64,000 nucleotides of DNA. It comes from Silvania confinis. GTDB lineage: Bacteria > Pseudomonadota > Gammaproteobacteria > Enterobacterales > Enterobacteriaceae. Below are positions 30,280-40,945 of the stretch, in pieces. Every line of letters starts with the position of its first letter. The stretch's first letter is position 1. The notes below the pieces were generated by a model, which saw nothing but the letters and a program-made list of their open reading frames with translations, did no database searches and was not told the origin of the DNA. A program made the position numbers and the translations under genes. Location: positions 1-64,000 of the forward strand of contig NZ_JAMGZJ010000077.1 in assembly GCF_025564085.1 (NCBI RefSeq). The letters are read 5' to 3'.

Positions 30280-31632
30280 ATGAACCCGTTATCCCCCACT
30301 GTTTTGACATTACCGTGGCGCCCCGACGCCGCAGAATTCTGGTTTGCGCCGATAAGCCATCTGCCGTGGGCGATGCTGCTGCATTCTGGCCATGCAGATC
30401 ACCCCTACAGCCGCTTTGATATCCTGGTGGCTGAGCCGCGCACCACGCTGGTGACGCACGGTGCGCAGACGCTCATCAATGACGTCGCCTCCGACGCCTG
30501 TCCGCTGACGTTACTGCAGCAGGCTATTGACGCGATAGGCCAGCCCGTCACACCTAATCCCGATCTGCCCTTCCAGGGTGGGGCACTCGGTTTATTCGGT
30601 TACGATCTCGGACGCCGCTTCGAACAGCTGCCGGAACAGGCTGCGCACGATATCACCCTGGCCGATATGGCCGTGGGCTTGTACGACTGGGCGCTGATCG
30701 TCGATCACCACAAACAGCAGGTGTCGCTGGTCTGTCATGGCGATGCGGCGGCCCGGCTGGCGTGGTTGGAATCCCGCCGCTCGCCTGAGAATGTCCCCGC
30801 ATTCCGGCTGACCTCCGGCTGGCAGGCCAATATGACCGAGGCCGAGTACCGGCAGAAATTCGATCAGGTGCAGGCTTTTCTGCACAGCGGCGACTGTTAC
30901 CAGGTTAACCTCGCTCAGCGTTTTCAGGCCCGCTACGAAGGCGATGAGTGGCAGGCGTTTACCCTTCTGAATGCCAATAATCGTGCGCCGTTCAGCGCCT
31001 TTTTGCGCCTTGATGAAGGGGCGATCCTGAGCCTGTCGCCGGAACGCTTTATTCATCTGGCGGAAGGCACTATCCAGACTCGCCCCATTAAAGGCACCCT
31101 GCCGCGGCTGGCGGATGCTGAGGCCGACCGCCAGCAGGCACAAAAACTGGCCGCCTCGCCAAAAGATCGCGCCGAAAATCTGATGATTGTCGATCTGATG
31201 CGTAACGATATTGGCCGGGTGGCGGAACCCGGCAGCGTGCGGGTGCCGGAACTGTTCGTCGTGGAGCCCTTCCCCGCCGTGCACCATCTGGTGAGCACCA
31301 TCACCGCCCGATTGCCGCCCACGCGTACCGCCTGCGATCTGCTGCGCGCCGCCTTTCCCGGCGGATCGATTACCGGCGCGCCTAAAGTGCGGGCGATGGC
31401 GATCATTGACGAACTGGAACCGCACCGGCGGAATGCCTGGTGCGGCAGCATCGGCTACCTCAGCCTGTGCGGCGGCATGGATACCAGCATTACCATTCGC
31501 ACGCTGACCGCGTTTAACGGAGAGCTTTACTGCTCAGCGGGTGGTGGGATTGTCGCCGACAGCCAGGCCGCGGCGGAGTACCAGGAAACGTTTGATAAAG
31601 TGAACCGCATTTTGCAGCAACTGGAGTCTTAA
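30280..31632 (+). CDS. pabB: Aminodeoxychorismate synthase component I
   Basis: PabB (450 residues) converts chorismate plus PabA-supplied ammonia to aminodeoxychorismate for folate synthesis. The chorismate-binding domain carries the active lysine in TRPIKGTLPR (~271), then ENLMIVDLMRNDIGRV, PELFVVEPFPAVHHLVS, FPGGSITGAPKVRAM and CSAGGGIVADS. The start is set by alignment to E. coli; an ATG three codons upstream (30271) is possible and neither has a strong ribosome site. nudL follows after 3 bp, so the two are probably co-transcribed. Confidence 0.95.
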   Translation: MNPLSPTVLTLPWRPDAAEFWFAPISHLPWAMLLHSGHADHPYSRFDILVAEPRTTLVTHGAQTLINDVASDACPLTLLQQAIDAIGQPVTPNPDLPFQGGALGLFGYDLGRRFEQLPEQAAHDITLADMAVGLYDWALIVDHHKQQVSLVCHGDAAARLAWLESRRSPENVPAFRLTSGWQANMTEAEYRQKFDQVQAFLHSGDCYQVNLAQRFQARYEGDEWQAFTLLNANNRAPFSAFLRLDEGAILSLSPERFIHLAEGTIQTRPIKGTLPRLADAEADRQQAQKLAASPKDRAENLMIVDLMRNDIGRVAEPGSVRVPELFVVEPFPAVHHLVSTITARLPPTRTACDLLRAAFPGGSITGAPKVRAMAIIDELEPHRRNAWCGSIGYLSLCGGMDTSITIRTLTAFNGELYCSAGGGIVADSQAAAEYQETFDKVNRILQQLES

Positions 31633-31635
31633 CCA

Positions 31636-32214
31636 ATGGATACCCGCAACCTGACCCTCGACGATTTTTTATCGCGTTTTCAGCTGTTACGCCCGCAGGT
31701 TAATAAATCCTCGCTGAACCAGCGCCAGGCCGCGGTGTTGATCCCAGTCGTGCGTCGGGAGCAGCCAGGACTGCTGCTTACCCGCCGCTCGTCGCAGATG
31801 CGTAAACACGCTGGTCAGGTGGCGTTTCCCGGCGGAGCGGTGGACAGCACCGATGCCTCGTTAATTGCCGCCGCACTGCGCGAGGCGCAGGAGGAAGTCG
31901 CGATCCCACCGGAGAAAGTCGAGGTGATTGGCGTGCTGCCCCCGGTGGACAGCGTCACCGGCTTTCAGGTGACGCCGGTGGTCGGCATTATCCCCCCGGA
32001 TTTGCACTACCACGCCAGCGTGGACGAAGTGGAATCGGTGTTTGAAATGCCGCTGATCGAAGCCCTGCGTTTGAGCCGTTATCATCCGCTGGATATTCAA
32101 CGTCGTGGGCACGAACATCGGGTCTGGCTTTCGTGGTATCAGCATTATTTTGTCTGGGGCATGACGGCCGGAATTATTCGTGAGCTGGCGCTACAGATCG
32201 GCCTGAAACCTTGA
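31636..32214 (+). CDS. nudL: Nudix hydrolase NudL
   Basis: A 192-residue Nudix hydrolase (E. coli YeaB/NudL, same length). The Nudix box is complete: GGAVDS...REAQEEVAI (~60-84), with the UPF0035 segment [12 protein letters not shown] just before. Related enzymes act on coenzyme A or its derivatives; the true substrate in enteric bacteria is uncertain. It begins 3 bp after the pabB stop. Confidence 0.93.
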   Translation: MDTRNLTLDDFLSRFQLLRPQVNKSSLNQRQAAVLIPVVRREQPGLLLTRRSSQMRKHAGQVAFPGGAVDSTDASLIAAALREAQEEVAIPPEKVEVIGVLPPVDSVTGFQVTPVVGIIPPDLHYHASVDEVESVFEMPLIEALRLSRYHPLDIQRRGHEHRVWLSWYQHYFVWGMTAGIIRELALQIGLKP

Positions 32215-32397
32215 CTATACTTTACATTCGTACTTTTTTTACGCCTTTGCGATCGCCCTCTCGCTATTAGTTATTCCGGCCTTAGCCATTAGTTAAATTC
32301 ATGTGAATAGTTGAGCTGACGGCCGGTATCCCTCATACACTATGCGCAGTTATTACATCGTTACTGGAAACCCGGTAACCCTGTCAGGAGTGTTAAA

Positions 32398-33762
32398 GTG
32401 ATTAGTATATTCGACATGTTCAAAGTGGGTATTGGCCCCTCTTCTTCCCACACTGTAGGGCCGATGAAGGCCGGTAAACAGTTCGTCGATGACCTGGTCG
32501 AAAAAGGATTACTGGATAGCGTTACCCGCGTGGCCGTGGATGTGTACGGCTCGCTCTCTTTAACGGGTAAAGGCCACCACACCGATATCGCCATTATTAT
32601 GGGTCTGGCTGGCAATATGCCGGCCACCGTAGATATTGACGCCATTCCGGCGTTTATTCGCGACGTGGAAACACGTGGCCGTCTGCTGCTGGCGAACGGC
32701 CAGCATGAAGTCGATTTCCCGCACGATGACGGGATGCGTTTTCGCAGCGACAACCTCTCGCTGCACGAAAACGGTATGCAGATCCATGCCTTCAACGGCG
32801 AGAAAGTGGTCTATAGCAAAACCTATTACTCTATCGGCGGTGGTTTTATCGTCGACGAGGAGCATTTCGGCAACGATGCTGCCAGCGATGTCAACGTGCC
32901 GTATCCGTTCAAATCAGCGAAAGAGATGCTCGATTACTGCAACGAGACCGGCATGTCGCTCTCCGGCATGGTGATGCAGAACGAACTGGCGCTGCACAGC
33001 AAGCAAGAGATTGAAGACTATTTCGCCGATATCTGGAAAACCATGCGGGCCTGTATCGATCGCGGCATGAATACCGAAGGCGTGTTGCCGGGTCCATTGC
33101 GCGTACCGCGTCGTGCCTCGGCGCTGCGTCGCATGCTGGTGACCACCGATAAATACTCCAACGATCCAATGAACGTGGTGGACTGGGTCAACATGTTTGC
33201 CCTGGCAGTGAACGAAGAGAACGCCGCCGGCGGACGTGTCGTCACCGCCCCAACTAACGGTGCTTGCGGGATCGTGCCAGCCGTGCTGGCCTATTACGAC
33301 CACTTTATCGAACCGGTTACCCCGGAAAGTTACATTCGTTACTTCCTCGCCTCCGGTGCAGTGGGTGTGCTGTACAAGATGAACGCTTCGATTTCCGGTG
33401 CGGAAGTGGGTTGTCAGGGTGAAGTTGGCGTGGCCTGTTCGATGGCGGCTGCAGGCCTGGCAGAACTGCTGGGCGCAAGCCCTGAGCAGGTGTGCGTGGC
33501 GGCAGAGATCGGCATGGAACATAACCTCGGTCTGACCTGCGACCCGGTTGCCGGTCAGGTGCAGGTGCCCTGCATCGAACGTAACGCCATCGCCTCGGTA
33601 AAAGCGATTAACGCCACCCGCATGGCGATGCGCCGTACCAGCGAGCCGCGCGTATCGCTGGATAAGGTTATCGAAACCATGTACGAAACCGGCAAGGACA
33701 TGAACGCCAAATACCGCGAAACCTCCCGCGGCGGCCTGGCTATTAAGGTGCAGTGCGACTAA
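32398..33762 (+). CDS. sdaA: L-serine ammonia-lyase 1
   Basis: SdaA (454 residues) deaminates L-serine to pyruvate with a 4Fe-4S cluster instead of PLP. The small domain (~1-150: [17 protein letters not shown]) is followed by the large catalytic domain with the cluster cysteines in [11 protein letters not shown] (~290), [16 protein letters not shown] (~340) and [21 protein letters not shown] (~385). It starts with GTG after CAGGAG. In E. coli it needs iron and a thiol and responds to leucine through Lrp. The 183-bp gap before it has no gene and must hold the promoter. Confidence 0.97.
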   Translation: MISIFDMFKVGIGPSSSHTVGPMKAGKQFVDDLVEKGLLDSVTRVAVDVYGSLSLTGKGHHTDIAIIMGLAGNMPATVDIDAIPAFIRDVETRGRLLLANGQHEVDFPHDDGMRFRSDNLSLHENGMQIHAFNGEKVVYSKTYYSIGGGFIVDEEHFGNDAASDVNVPYPFKSAKEMLDYCNETGMSLSGMVMQNELALHSKQEIEDYFADIWKTMRACIDRGMNTEGVLPGPLRVPRRASALRRMLVTTDKYSNDPMNVVDWVNMFALAVNEENAAGGRVVTAPTNGACGIVPAVLAYYDHFIEPVTPESYIRYFLASGAVGVLYKMNASISGAEVGCQGEVGVACSMAAAGLAELLGASPEQVCVAAEIGMEHNLGLTCDPVAGQVQVPCIERNAIASVKAINATRMAMRRTSEPRVSLDKVIETMYETGKDMNAKYRETSRGGLAIKVQCD

Positions 33763-33924
33763 CCCTCACGCTTTCGCGGTGGGTTTCGTTTCTCATACTC
33801 CCTACGCCCATCTGATACAGATGGGCGAAATTGCCCCCCTTTTCTCGTTAGCCGAAAAATTGCCCACTACACTACCTCTGTTGCCATGGGCATATGCACC
33901 CGTGGCTTTTGGGATGGCCGTGGC

Positions 33925-35517
33925 ATGCAAACAGCGCAGACGATCATTAAAAATTATCGCCGCAAGCGTATCATCGTCTGTGCGTCGCTTTCACTTCTCA
34001 CCCTGCTCACCACGCTGGGTTGCAGTTTTATTTCACAGCGCAATTTAAATCAGCAAACCACCGCCACCTTCGTCAATCACGCCGTCGAAACGCTGGAAAA
34101 AATCCTCTTGCCGATTCAGGCCGGGCGGGCCATCGTCGAGCCGTTGCTCGGCAGGCCCTGCCTGGAGGTCAATTTTCTCCTGCGCAAGCAGGCCGCATCC
34201 CTGCAATCCGTTCGCTCTATTGGCCTGATCCAGAAGGGTATTCTTTATTGCTCCAGCACCTTTGGCCGCCGTGATATTCCCATTCGCCAGTTTCTGCCCC
34301 AGTTGCCCTCCGCCGAGCCGCTGCTGCTGCTGACCACCGACCAGGCGCTGCTGACCGGTAGCCCGGTTCTGATCCAGTGGTATCCGGCACCCGGTAAAAG
34401 TGATGACGGCATCATACAGATTGTGAATATCGATTTGATTGCCCGGATGCTGCTGGAGCCGCTGCTACCGATAATCAGTGACGTCAGGCTAAGCGTAGGC
34501 GGTAAGCATCTCAGCTATTTCAGCCAGCTCTCAGATACGCTGGAGTTTGACAATCATGACCGTATCTTTCAGCAAACCTCGAAAAAATTCCCTTTCACGA
34601 TAACCGTCAGCGGCCCTGGCTCAAGCGCGCTGGCGCTGGAATACCTGCCGAAGCAACTTCCGCTGGCCGTGATCTTTAGCATGCTGGTTGGCTATATCGC
34701 CTGGCTTGCGACCGCCAGCCGCATGAGCTTTACCTGGGAAATCAACATGGGGCTGGCCGCGGGGGAATTTGAGCTGTTTTGCCAGCCGCTGGTGAATGCG
34801 CAAACCCAGCGCTGCGTGGGGGTGGAGATCCTGCTGCGCTGGAACAATCCGCGCCAGGGATGGATTTCGCCAGAAATTTTTATTCCGCTGGCCGAAGAGC
34901 ATAACCTGATCGTCCCGCTAACCCGCTTTGTGCTGATTGAAACCGTGCGCCACCTTGCCATGTTCCCCACCGCACGGGATTTTCATATCGGCATCAACGT
35001 GGCAGCCAGCCATTTTCGCGACGGCGTGCTGTTGCAGGATCTGAATCGTGTCTGGTTCAGCGCGAAACCCACCCAGCAGTTGATGGTTGAACTGACAGAA
35101 CGCGACTCGCTGCTGGAGGTGGATTATCTCATCGTCGACGAGTTGCACCGCAAGGGTGTGAAGCTGGCAATTGATGATTTTGGCACGGGCACCAACTCGC
35201 TCTCCTGGCTGGAAAAACTCAACCCGGAAGTGCTGAAAATCGACAAGTCGTTTACCGCTGCTATCGGGACTGATGCGGTGAACTCAACGGTGACGGACAT
35301 TATTATTGCGCTGGGTCAGCGGCTGAATATCGAACTGGTGGCTGAGGGGGTTGAGACAAAGGATCAGGCGAGTCATCTTCGCCGTCACGGGGTCAATATT
35401 TTGCAGGGGTTCTTGTATGCAGAGCCGATGCCACTGCGCCATTTCCCGAAGTGGCTGGCGGAGAACACGCCTCCGCCAGCCTCACATCATCAGCCGATAA
35501 TGCAGTTTATACCGTAG
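33925..35517 (+). CDS. pdeD: CSS-EAL cyclic-di-GMP phosphodiesterase PdeD
   Basis: A 530-residue inner-membrane protein (E. coli YoaD/PdeD is 532). It has an N-terminal membrane helix (~20-40), a periplasmic CSSxxG-type redox-sensing domain with the CSS triplet at ILYCSSTFG (~110) and a partner cysteine in RPCLEVNFL (~85), a second helix (~230-250), then a cytoplasmic EAL domain. The signature triplet reads EIL (VGVEILLRWNNP), as in E. coli. Catalytic stretches NVAASHF, ELTERD, IDDFGTGTNSLSWL, KIDKSF and VAEGVET are intact, so an active phosphodiesterase is expected. The start is chosen by homology. Confidence 0.9.
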   Translation: MQTAQTIIKNYRRKRIIVCASLSLLTLLTTLGCSFISQRNLNQQTTATFVNHAVETLEKILLPIQAGRAIVEPLLGRPCLEVNFLLRKQAASLQSVRSIGLIQKGILYCSSTFGRRDIPIRQFLPQLPSAEPLLLLTTDQALLTGSPVLIQWYPAPGKSDDGIIQIVNIDLIARMLLEPLLPIISDVRLSVGGKHLSYFSQLSDTLEFDNHDRIFQQTSKKFPFTITVSGPGSSALALEYLPKQLPLAVIFSMLVGYIAWLATASRMSFTWEINMGLAAGEFELFCQPLVNAQTQRCVGVEILLRWNNPRQGWISPEIFIPLAEEHNLIVPLTRFVLIETVRHLAMFPTARDFHIGINVAASHFRDGVLLQDLNRVWFSAKPTQQLMVELTERDSLLEVDYLIVDELHRKGVKLAIDDFGTGTNSLSWLEKLNPEVLKIDKSFTAAIGTDAVNSTVTDIIIALGQRLNIELVAEGVETKDQASHLRRHGVNILQGFLYAEPMPLRHFPKWLAENTPPPASHHQPIMQFIP

Positions 35518-35528
35518 TGCCGGCCTGA

Positions 35529-37088
35529 TTACTCTTCATCGTCATGGGCGGATTGCTCTTTAACAATGCGCACCAGATCAACACGGTAATCATTGGCAGT
35601 GACGATGGTGATCTTCAGCGGCGGTAATTCAAGCACATCGCCGCTGCGCGGGATCTGGCCGTTGATGGCAATCACTAGCCCTGCAACCGTGGCGATATCG
35701 TCATCGTGGTTGGTCAGGTGCTCCAGGCCCAGCGTCTGCTGCAACGCGTGAATATCGGTTGAACCTTTAACTAACCAGCCGCCATCGTCATTGATAATTT
35801 CCGGCGTTTCGTCAGCATCCGGGAACTCACCGGCAATGGCTTCCAGCACGTCCAGCGGCGTAACGAGGCCTTGTACCACACCAAACTCGTTGGTCACGAT
35901 AACAAAGCTGCCTCGGGCACGGCGCAGCACGCCAAGCAGATTGATCGGGTCGAGCGTTTCCGGCACCACGATTGCCGGCGTTGCGGCAGCAATGGATTCG
36001 ACGTCGCCGCCCTCTTCCAGCGCCACCAGCATCTCTTTCGCACGCACCACACCGATCACTTCGTCCAGCTCACCGCGACATACCGGGAACAGGCTGTGCG
36101 GTGACGAGAGCAACTGCTGGCGAATTTCTGCCACGCTGAGGCTGGCATCGACCCAACTGATTTCACCGCGCGGTGTCATGATGCCGCGCAGGGAGCGCGA
36201 GGCCAGCGACAGTACGCCGTTAATCATATAACGCTCTTCTTCGACAAACGCGCCTTCCGGCACCGGCACAGGGATATGGTTTTCGCTATCCTGCTGCACC
36301 TGAGCCTGACGGCGACCGCCCATCAGACGCAAAATCGCATCGGCGGTACGGGCACGCAGCGGCTGATTCGACTGCTGGCGAATAAAGTTGCGGCTGGCAA
36401 TCTGGTTAAACATCTCAATAAGGATGGAGAAACCAATAGCAGCGTACAGATAGCCTTTAGGAATATGGAAACCGAAACCTTCTGCGACCAGGCTCAGACC
36501 GATCATCAGCAGGAAGCTCAGACAGAGCACAACCACCGTCGGGTGCTGGTTAACGAATCGCGTCAGCGGTTTCGAGGCCAGCAGCATCACCGCCATCGCA
36601 ATAATGACCGCAGCCATCATCACCGGCAGGTGGCTCACCATCCCCACCGCAGTGATCACCGCGTCGAGGGAGAACACCGCATCCAGCACCACAATCTGCA
36701 TCACTACTACCCAGAAGCTGGCGTAGCCTTTACCGTGTCCACCGTCATGCTGACGGTTTTCGAGTCGCTCATGGAGTTCTGTTGTGGCCTTGAACAGCAG
36801 GAATAGCCCCCCCACCAGCATAATCAGGTCGCGCCCTGAGAAGGTAAAGTTGAAGGCGGTAAACAGCGGCTGCGTGAGCGTGACCATCCACGAGATCACC
36901 GACAGCAGCGCAAGACGCATGATCAGTGCCAGCGACAGGCCGATCAGTCGGGCTTTATCACGCTGTTTTGGCGGCAGTTTGTCCGCAAGGATAGCGATAA
37001 AGACGAGGTTATCGATGCCGAGTACGATCTCCAGCACGACCAGCGTGAGTAGCCCCACCCAGATCTGCGGGTCCATTAATAATTCCAT
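35529..37088 (-). CDS. yoaE: TerC/CorC-domain inner-membrane protein YoaE
   Basis: A 519-residue protein with an N-terminal TerC-type membrane domain (~1-230: [32 protein letters not shown]), a CBS pair (~300-420) and a C-terminal CorC_HlyC domain (~430-510). TerC-like acidic pairs in membrane helices suggest metal-ion transport. E. coli YoaE has the same architecture and 518 residues; its role is not firmly established. It converges on pdeD with 11 bp between. Confidence 0.9.
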   Translation of the reverse strand: MELLMDPQIWVGLLTLVVLEIVLGIDNLVFIAILADKLPPKQRDKARLIGLSLALIMRLALLSVISWMVTLTQPLFTAFNFTFSGRDLIMLVGGLFLLFKATTELHERLENRQHDGGHGKGYASFWVVVMQIVVLDAVFSLDAVITAVGMVSHLPVMMAAVIIAMAVMLLASKPLTRFVNQHPTVVVLCLSFLLMIGLSLVAEGFGFHIPKGYLYAAIGFSILIEMFNQIASRNFIRQQSNQPLRARTADAILRLMGGRRQAQVQQDSENHIPVPVPEGAFVEEERYMINGVLSLASRSLRGIMTPRGEISWVDASLSVAEIRQQLLSSPHSLFPVCRGELDEVIGVVRAKEMLVALEEGGDVESIAAATPAIVVPETLDPINLLGVLRRARGSFVIVTNEFGVVQGLVTPLDVLEAIAGEFPDADETPEIINDDGGWLVKGSTDIHALQQTLGLEHLTNHDDDIATVAGLVIAINGQIPRSGDVLELPPLKITIVTANDYRVDLVRIVKEQSAHDDEE

Positions 37089-37386
37089 GACAAGCTCCTG
37101 CTAAAGGAATGACTAAACGGCGCCGCTGAAAATTCGGGCGAAGCGTTAAAAGACGTAGAAAGTGAGTGGCGTGAATCGCCGATAAGGCTGGCCAGAGCTG
37201 GCCGGATTAATGACTGGCGTCGGTGACGGTCCATACAGTGGGCTACTGCCCTATACTCCTGACAATGAAATGGAGGGTAAACATATCAGAGACATGTGCT
37301 TATTGGCAAAGATTTACTTTCCTTTGCAAACAGATGTTTCAGCATTTTTTTGCGCACAGAATTATCTTATAGGCTTAGGCTAAATT

Positions 37387-37402
37387 ACGGATCTTCATCA
37401 CA
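37387..37402 (+). promoter_or_regulatory. Candidate CRP site of manXYZ
   Basis: ACGGA-TCTTCA-TCACA has a perfect right half (TCACA) and a degenerate left half at the correct spacing, the same as the remembered E. coli manX CRP site. Confidence 0.5.
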
Positions 37403-37404
37403 TA

Positions 37405-37432
37405 AATTATTTTTTCACTGTCTAAAATAAAT
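37405..37432 (+). promoter_or_regulatory. Candidate Mlc operator of manXYZ
   Basis: An AT-rich dyad with TTATTTTTT on the left and AAAATAAA on the right fits the Mlc consensus (TATTTT-N-AAAATA-type) and sits just downstream of the CRP-like site, where Mlc represses manXYZ when glucose or mannose is absent. Confidence 0.5.
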
Positions 37433-37550
37433 CGCGTACGTCTTAGTTAATTAGACTCTAACCCTTATCTGAATCGATTCGCTGTTTCGAAGATGAATTC
37501 TGATGCCCTCGTCACACAGGTGCATAAACGATAATAAAAGGAGGTAGCAA

Positions 37551-38519
37551 GTGACCATTGCTATTGTAATAGGCACACATGGCTGGGCCGCAGAGCAGTT
37601 ACTTAAAACCGCAGAAATGTTGTTAGGCGAGCAGGAAAACGTCGGCTGGATCGATTTCGTTCCCGGTGAAAACGCCGAGACGCTGATTGAGAAATATACG
37701 GCCCAACTCGAAAAACTGGATACCGGCAGTGGCGTGCTGTTCCTCGTCGATACCTGGGGTGGCAGTCCGTTCAACGCCGCCAGCCGTATTGTTGTCGATA
37801 AAGAACAGCACGAAGTCGTGGCTGGGGTAAATATCCCGATGTTGGTTGAAACGCTGATGGCGCGTGATGACAACCCGAGCTTTGACGAACTGGTGGCATT
37901 AGCCGTCGAAACCGGTCGCGAAGGCGTGAAAGCGCTAAAAGCAAAACCGGTCGAGAAAGCCGCACCGGTTGCCGCCCCTGTGGCCGCTAAAGCTGCAGCG
38001 CCCCTCAAGCCCATGGGCCCGAACGATTACATGCAGATTGGCCTTGCACGAATCGATGACCGCCTGATCCATGGCCAGGTAGCAACACGCTGGACCAAAG
38101 AGACCAACGTACAGCGCATTATTGTTGTCAGCGACGAAGTTGCCGCCGATACGGTGCGTAAAACCCTTCTGACTCAGGTCGCTCCTCCAGGCGTAACCGC
38201 GCACGTGGTGGATGTCGCCAAAATGATCCGCGTCTATAACAACCCGAAATATGCAGGCGAGCGCATCATGCTCCTGTTTACCAACCCAACGGACGTCGAA
38301 CGCGTTGTCGAAGGCGGCGTTAACATTACTTCCGTCAACATTGGGGGTATGGCGTTCCGGCAGGGCAAAACCCAGGTGAACAACGCGATTTCAGTCGATC
38401 AGAATGATATCGAAGCATTTAAAAAACTGAATGCCCGCGGTATTGAACTGGAAGCCCGTAAGGTTTCCACCGATCAGAAACTGAAAATGATGGATTTAAT
38501 CAGCAAAGTTGGGAACTAA
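37551..38519 (+). CDS. manX: PTS mannose transporter EIIAB
   Basis: ManX (322 residues) passes phosphate from HPr to incoming mannose or glucose. The IIA domain (~1-130) has the phosphorylated histidine in IGTHGWAAEQ (His10). An alanine/proline/lysine linker (~135-155) joins the IIB domain, whose histidine lies in ARIDDRLIHGQVATRW (~175). The start is GTG behind AAAGGAGG. First gene of manXYZ, likely under CRP, Mlc and SgrS control. Confidence 0.97.
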   Translation: MTIAIVIGTHGWAAEQLLKTAEMLLGEQENVGWIDFVPGENAETLIEKYTAQLEKLDTGSGVLFLVDTWGGSPFNAASRIVVDKEQHEVVAGVNIPMLVETLMARDDNPSFDELVALAVETGREGVKALKAKPVEKAAPVAAPVAAKAAAPLKPMGPNDYMQIGLARIDDRLIHGQVATRWTKETNVQRIIVVSDEVAADTVRKTLLTQVAPPGVTAHVVDVAKMIRVYNNPKYAGERIMLLFTNPTDVERVVEGGVNITSVNIGGMAFRQGKTQVNNAISVDQNDIEAFKKLNARGIELEARKVSTDQKLKMMDLISKVGN

Positions 38520-38565
38520 CCCTGCGCTGATTTTCACATAAAGCTTAAGTTATAGGAGAAGTACA

Positions 38566-39366
38566 ATGGAGATTACCACTCTTCAGATTGTGCTGGTGTT
38601 CGTCGTAGCGTGTATTGCCGGTATGGAATCCGTACTTGATGAATTTCAGTTTCACCGTCCGCTGGTCGCCTGTACGTTAATTGGCGCCGTTCTCGGCGAT
38701 ATGAAAACCGGTATCATCATCGGTGGTACGCTGGAAATGATCGCCCTCGGCTGGATGAACATCGGTGCGGCGGTTGCGCCGGACGCCGCGCTGGCATCCA
38801 TCATCTCGACCGTTCTGGTTATCGCCGGTCATCAGAACATCGGCGCTGGTATCGCGCTGGCAATCCCACTGGCTGCAGCCGGTCAGGTACTGACCATTAT
38901 CGTTCGTACCATCACCGTTGCCTTCCAGCATGCGGCGGATAAGGCGGCCGACAACGGAAACCTGACGGCATTGTCCTGGATCCACGTCTCCTCCCTGTTC
39001 CTGCAAGCAATGCGTATCGCAATCCCTGCGGTTATCGTAGCAGTGTCCGTTGGCACCAGCGAAGTCCAGGGTCTCCTGAATGCCATTCCTGAAGTGGTCA
39101 CCAGCGGTCTGAACATTGCCGGTGGCATGATCGTGGTTGTCGGTTACGCAATGGTCATCAACATGATGCGTGCGGGCTACCTGATGCCGTTCTTCTATCT
39201 CGGTTTTGTTACCGCGGCGTTTACTAACTTTAACCTCGTGGCGTTGGGTGTGATTGGTGCAGTTATGGCCATCCTCTATATCCAACTGAGCCCGAAATAT
39301 AACCGCGTCGCGGGTGCACCAGCGCAGGCTGCTGGCAACAACGATCTCGATAACGAACTGGACTAG
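38566..39366 (+). CDS. manY: PTS mannose transporter EIIC
   Basis: ManY (266 residues) is the membrane channel subunit of the mannose PTS, also used as an entry route by phage lambda DNA and some microcins in E. coli. It shows EITTLQIVLVFVVACIAGME at the start and the family motif GTLEMIALGWMNIGAAVAPD (~65-85). AGGAGAAGT precedes the ATG. It sits between manX and manZ. Confidence 0.97.
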   Translation: MEITTLQIVLVFVVACIAGMESVLDEFQFHRPLVACTLIGAVLGDMKTGIIIGGTLEMIALGWMNIGAAVAPDAALASIISTVLVIAGHQNIGAGIALAIPLAAAGQVLTIIVRTITVAFQHAADKAADNGNLTALSWIHVSSLFLQAMRIAIPAVIVAVSVGTSEVQGLLNAIPEVVTSGLNIAGGMIVVVGYAMVINMMRAGYLMPFFYLGFVTAAFTNFNLVALGVIGAVMAILYIQLSPKYNRVAGAPAQAAGNNDLDNELD

Positions 39367-39378
39367 CAGGTGAGCGAA

Positions 39379-40230
39379 ATGGTTGATATGACAAAAACTA
39401 CCCCGGAGAAGAAACTCACTCCGAGTGATATTCGTGGCGTATTCATTCGTTCTAACCTGTTCCAGGGTTCATGGAACTTCGAACGTATGCAGGCGCTGGG
39501 CTTTTGCTTCTCCATGGTACCGGCGATCAAACGCCTGTATCCGGAAAATAACGAAGCGCGTCGCCAGGCGATTAAACGTCACCTGGAATTCTTTAACACC
39601 CATCCGTACGTTGCGGCCCCGGTTCTCGGTGTGACGCTGGCGATGGAAGAGCAGCGTGCCAATGGCGCAGAGATTGACGATGGTGCCATCAACGGGATCA
39701 AAGTTGGTTTGATGGGGCCGCTGGCAGGCGTGGGTGACCCGATCTTCTGGGGTACCGTGCGTCCGGTCTTTGCAGCACTGGGAGCGGGTATTGCGATGAG
39801 CGGGAGCCTGCTGGGTCCCCTGCTGTTCTTTATCCTGTTTAACGCCGTCCGTCTGGCAACCCGTTACTACGGCGTGGCATACGGCTACCGTAAAGGCATC
39901 GACATCGTTAAAGATATGGGCGGCGGCTTCCTGCAGAAACTGACTGAGGGGGCGTCGATTCTGGGCCTGTTTGTCATGGGGGCACTGGTTAACAAGTGGA
40001 CCCACGTCAACATACCGCTGGTGGTCTCGACGATCACCGGTCAGGATGGTCAGACCCGCGTCACCACCGTACAGACGATCCTCGATCAGCTGATGCCGGG
40101 CCTGGTTCCGCTGCTGCTGACCTTCGCCTGTATGTGGCTGCTGCGTAAGAAAGTTAACGCCCTTTGGATTATCGTTGGCTTCTTCGTCATCGGTATTGTT
40201 GGCTACGCTATCGGCCTGCTGGGCCTGTAA
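39379..40230 (+). CDS. manZ: PTS mannose transporter EIID
   Basis: ManZ (283 residues) is the second membrane subunit. Family stretches are RSNLFQGSWNFERMQALGF (~25-43), MGPLAGVGDPIFWGTVRP (~110-127) and the C-terminal hydrophobic helix. An in-frame GTG three codons upstream extends the frame, but AGGTGAG is better spaced for the ATG at 39379, which also gives the E. coli N-terminus. It ends in a strong terminator. Confidence 0.96.
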   Translation: MVDMTKTTPEKKLTPSDIRGVFIRSNLFQGSWNFERMQALGFCFSMVPAIKRLYPENNEARRQAIKRHLEFFNTHPYVAAPVLGVTLAMEEQRANGAEIDDGAINGIKVGLMGPLAGVGDPIFWGTVRPVFAALGAGIAMSGSLLGPLLFFILFNAVRLATRYYGVAYGYRKGIDIVKDMGGGFLQKLTEGASILGLFVMGALVNKWTHVNIPLVVSTITGQDGQTRVTTVQTILDQLMPGLVPLLLTFACMWLLRKKVNALWIIVGFFVIGIVGYAIGLLGL

Positions 40231-40243
40231 GTTTTGACCTGAT

Positions 40244-40276
40244 AAACCGGGGGCTTGTCTGCCCCCGGTTTTTTTT
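40244..40276 (+). terminator. manXYZ terminator
   Basis: ACCGGGGGC / GCCCCCGGT stem, 6-base loop, then eight T. It ends the man operon 14 bp before yobD begins, though read-through is possible. Confidence 0.92.
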
Positions 40277-40289
40277 ATCTGGAGGATGA

Positions 40290-40748
40290 ATGACGATCAC
40301 GGACATCGTACTGGTACTGTTTATTGTTGCTCTTCTGGCGTATGCCATTTACGACGAATTGATCATGCCCCGCCGCAACGGCAAGACGTTGCTCACTGTC
40401 CCTCTTCTGCGCCGTGGCCGCGTTGATGCGGTGATTTTCGCCGGTCTGCTGATGATCCTGATTTATAACAACGTGATGAGCCAGGGTGCTTTATTAACCA
40501 CATGGTTATTATGTGTGCTGGCATTAATGGCCTTTTATCTGTTCTGGCTTCGCGCGCCGAAAATAATCTTTAAAAGCGCTGGATTCTTTTTCGCCAACGT
40601 CTGGATAGAATATAACCGTATTAAAGAGATGAATTTATCTGAAGATGGCGTACTGGTGATGCAATTAGAGCAACGACGCCTGCTTGTTCGGGTACGAAAT
40701 ATAGACGACCTGGAAAGAATATACAAATTACTTGTTAAAGTTCAATGA
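40290..40748 (+). CDS. yobD: DUF986 inner-membrane protein YobD
   Basis: A 152-residue inner-membrane protein with three hydrophobic segments (residues ~5-25, 45-65, 70-90) and a cytoplasmic C-terminal part. E. coli YobD has the same length and also follows manZ. Its function is unknown. GGAGGATGA precedes the ATG. Confidence 0.9.
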   Translation: MTITDIVLVLFIVALLAYAIYDELIMPRRNGKTLLTVPLLRRGRVDAVIFAGLLMILIYNNVMSQGALLTTWLLCVLALMAFYLFWLRAPKIIFKSAGFFFANVWIEYNRIKEMNLSEDGVLVMQLEQRRLLVRVRNIDDLERIYKLLVKVQ

Positions 40749-40757
40749 GTTAAAGAA

Positions 40758-40771
40758 ATAGCAATGGCTAT
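40758..40771. promoter_or_regulatory. Candidate MntR box 1 upstream of mntP
   Basis: ATAGC-AATG-GCTAT, a perfect 5-bp dyad with a 4-base spacer, matching the core of the E. coli MntR box (ATAGC-N4-GCTAT within AACATAGCAAAGGCTATGTT). Confidence 0.7.
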
Positions 40772-40798
40772 ATTATGGTGTGCTTTTCGCAATCGATT

Positions 40799-40812
40799 AT
40801 AGCCAAAGCTAT
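40799..40812. promoter_or_regulatory. Candidate MntR box 2 upstream of mntP
   Basis: ATAGC-CAAA-GCTAT, a second copy of the MntR core. The two centres are 41 bp apart, about four helical turns, so two dimers would sit on the same DNA face. Together with the riboswitch this gives two layers of manganese response. Confidence 0.7.
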
Positions 40813-40945
40813 ATTATTTAACCTTAATGACGATATGTTTTTAACGATATCTTTACCAATTAATCTTAATGAAAATCGTTATCATTTAGTTAATTTAATA
40901 ATACATCTCTGTTGTTGTTTTACATTCTCATAATATGTTAAGGTT

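Larger units (their letters stand above)
37089..37550. other. manXYZ control region
   Basis: A 462-bp gap with no gene between divergent yoaE and manXYZ. The manX-proximal half is AT-rich and closely follows the E. coli man promoter, including the candidate CRP and Mlc sites listed separately and a leader ending in a strong AAAGGAGG ribosome site. That leader/start region is the known target of the sugar-stress sRNA SgrS in E. coli. Confidence 0.65.

Noticed and set aside
33763-33800. Possible terminator after sdaA (ACCCTCACGC/GCGGTGGGT)
   Set aside because: The stem contains mismatches and the T-run is broken; too weak to call.
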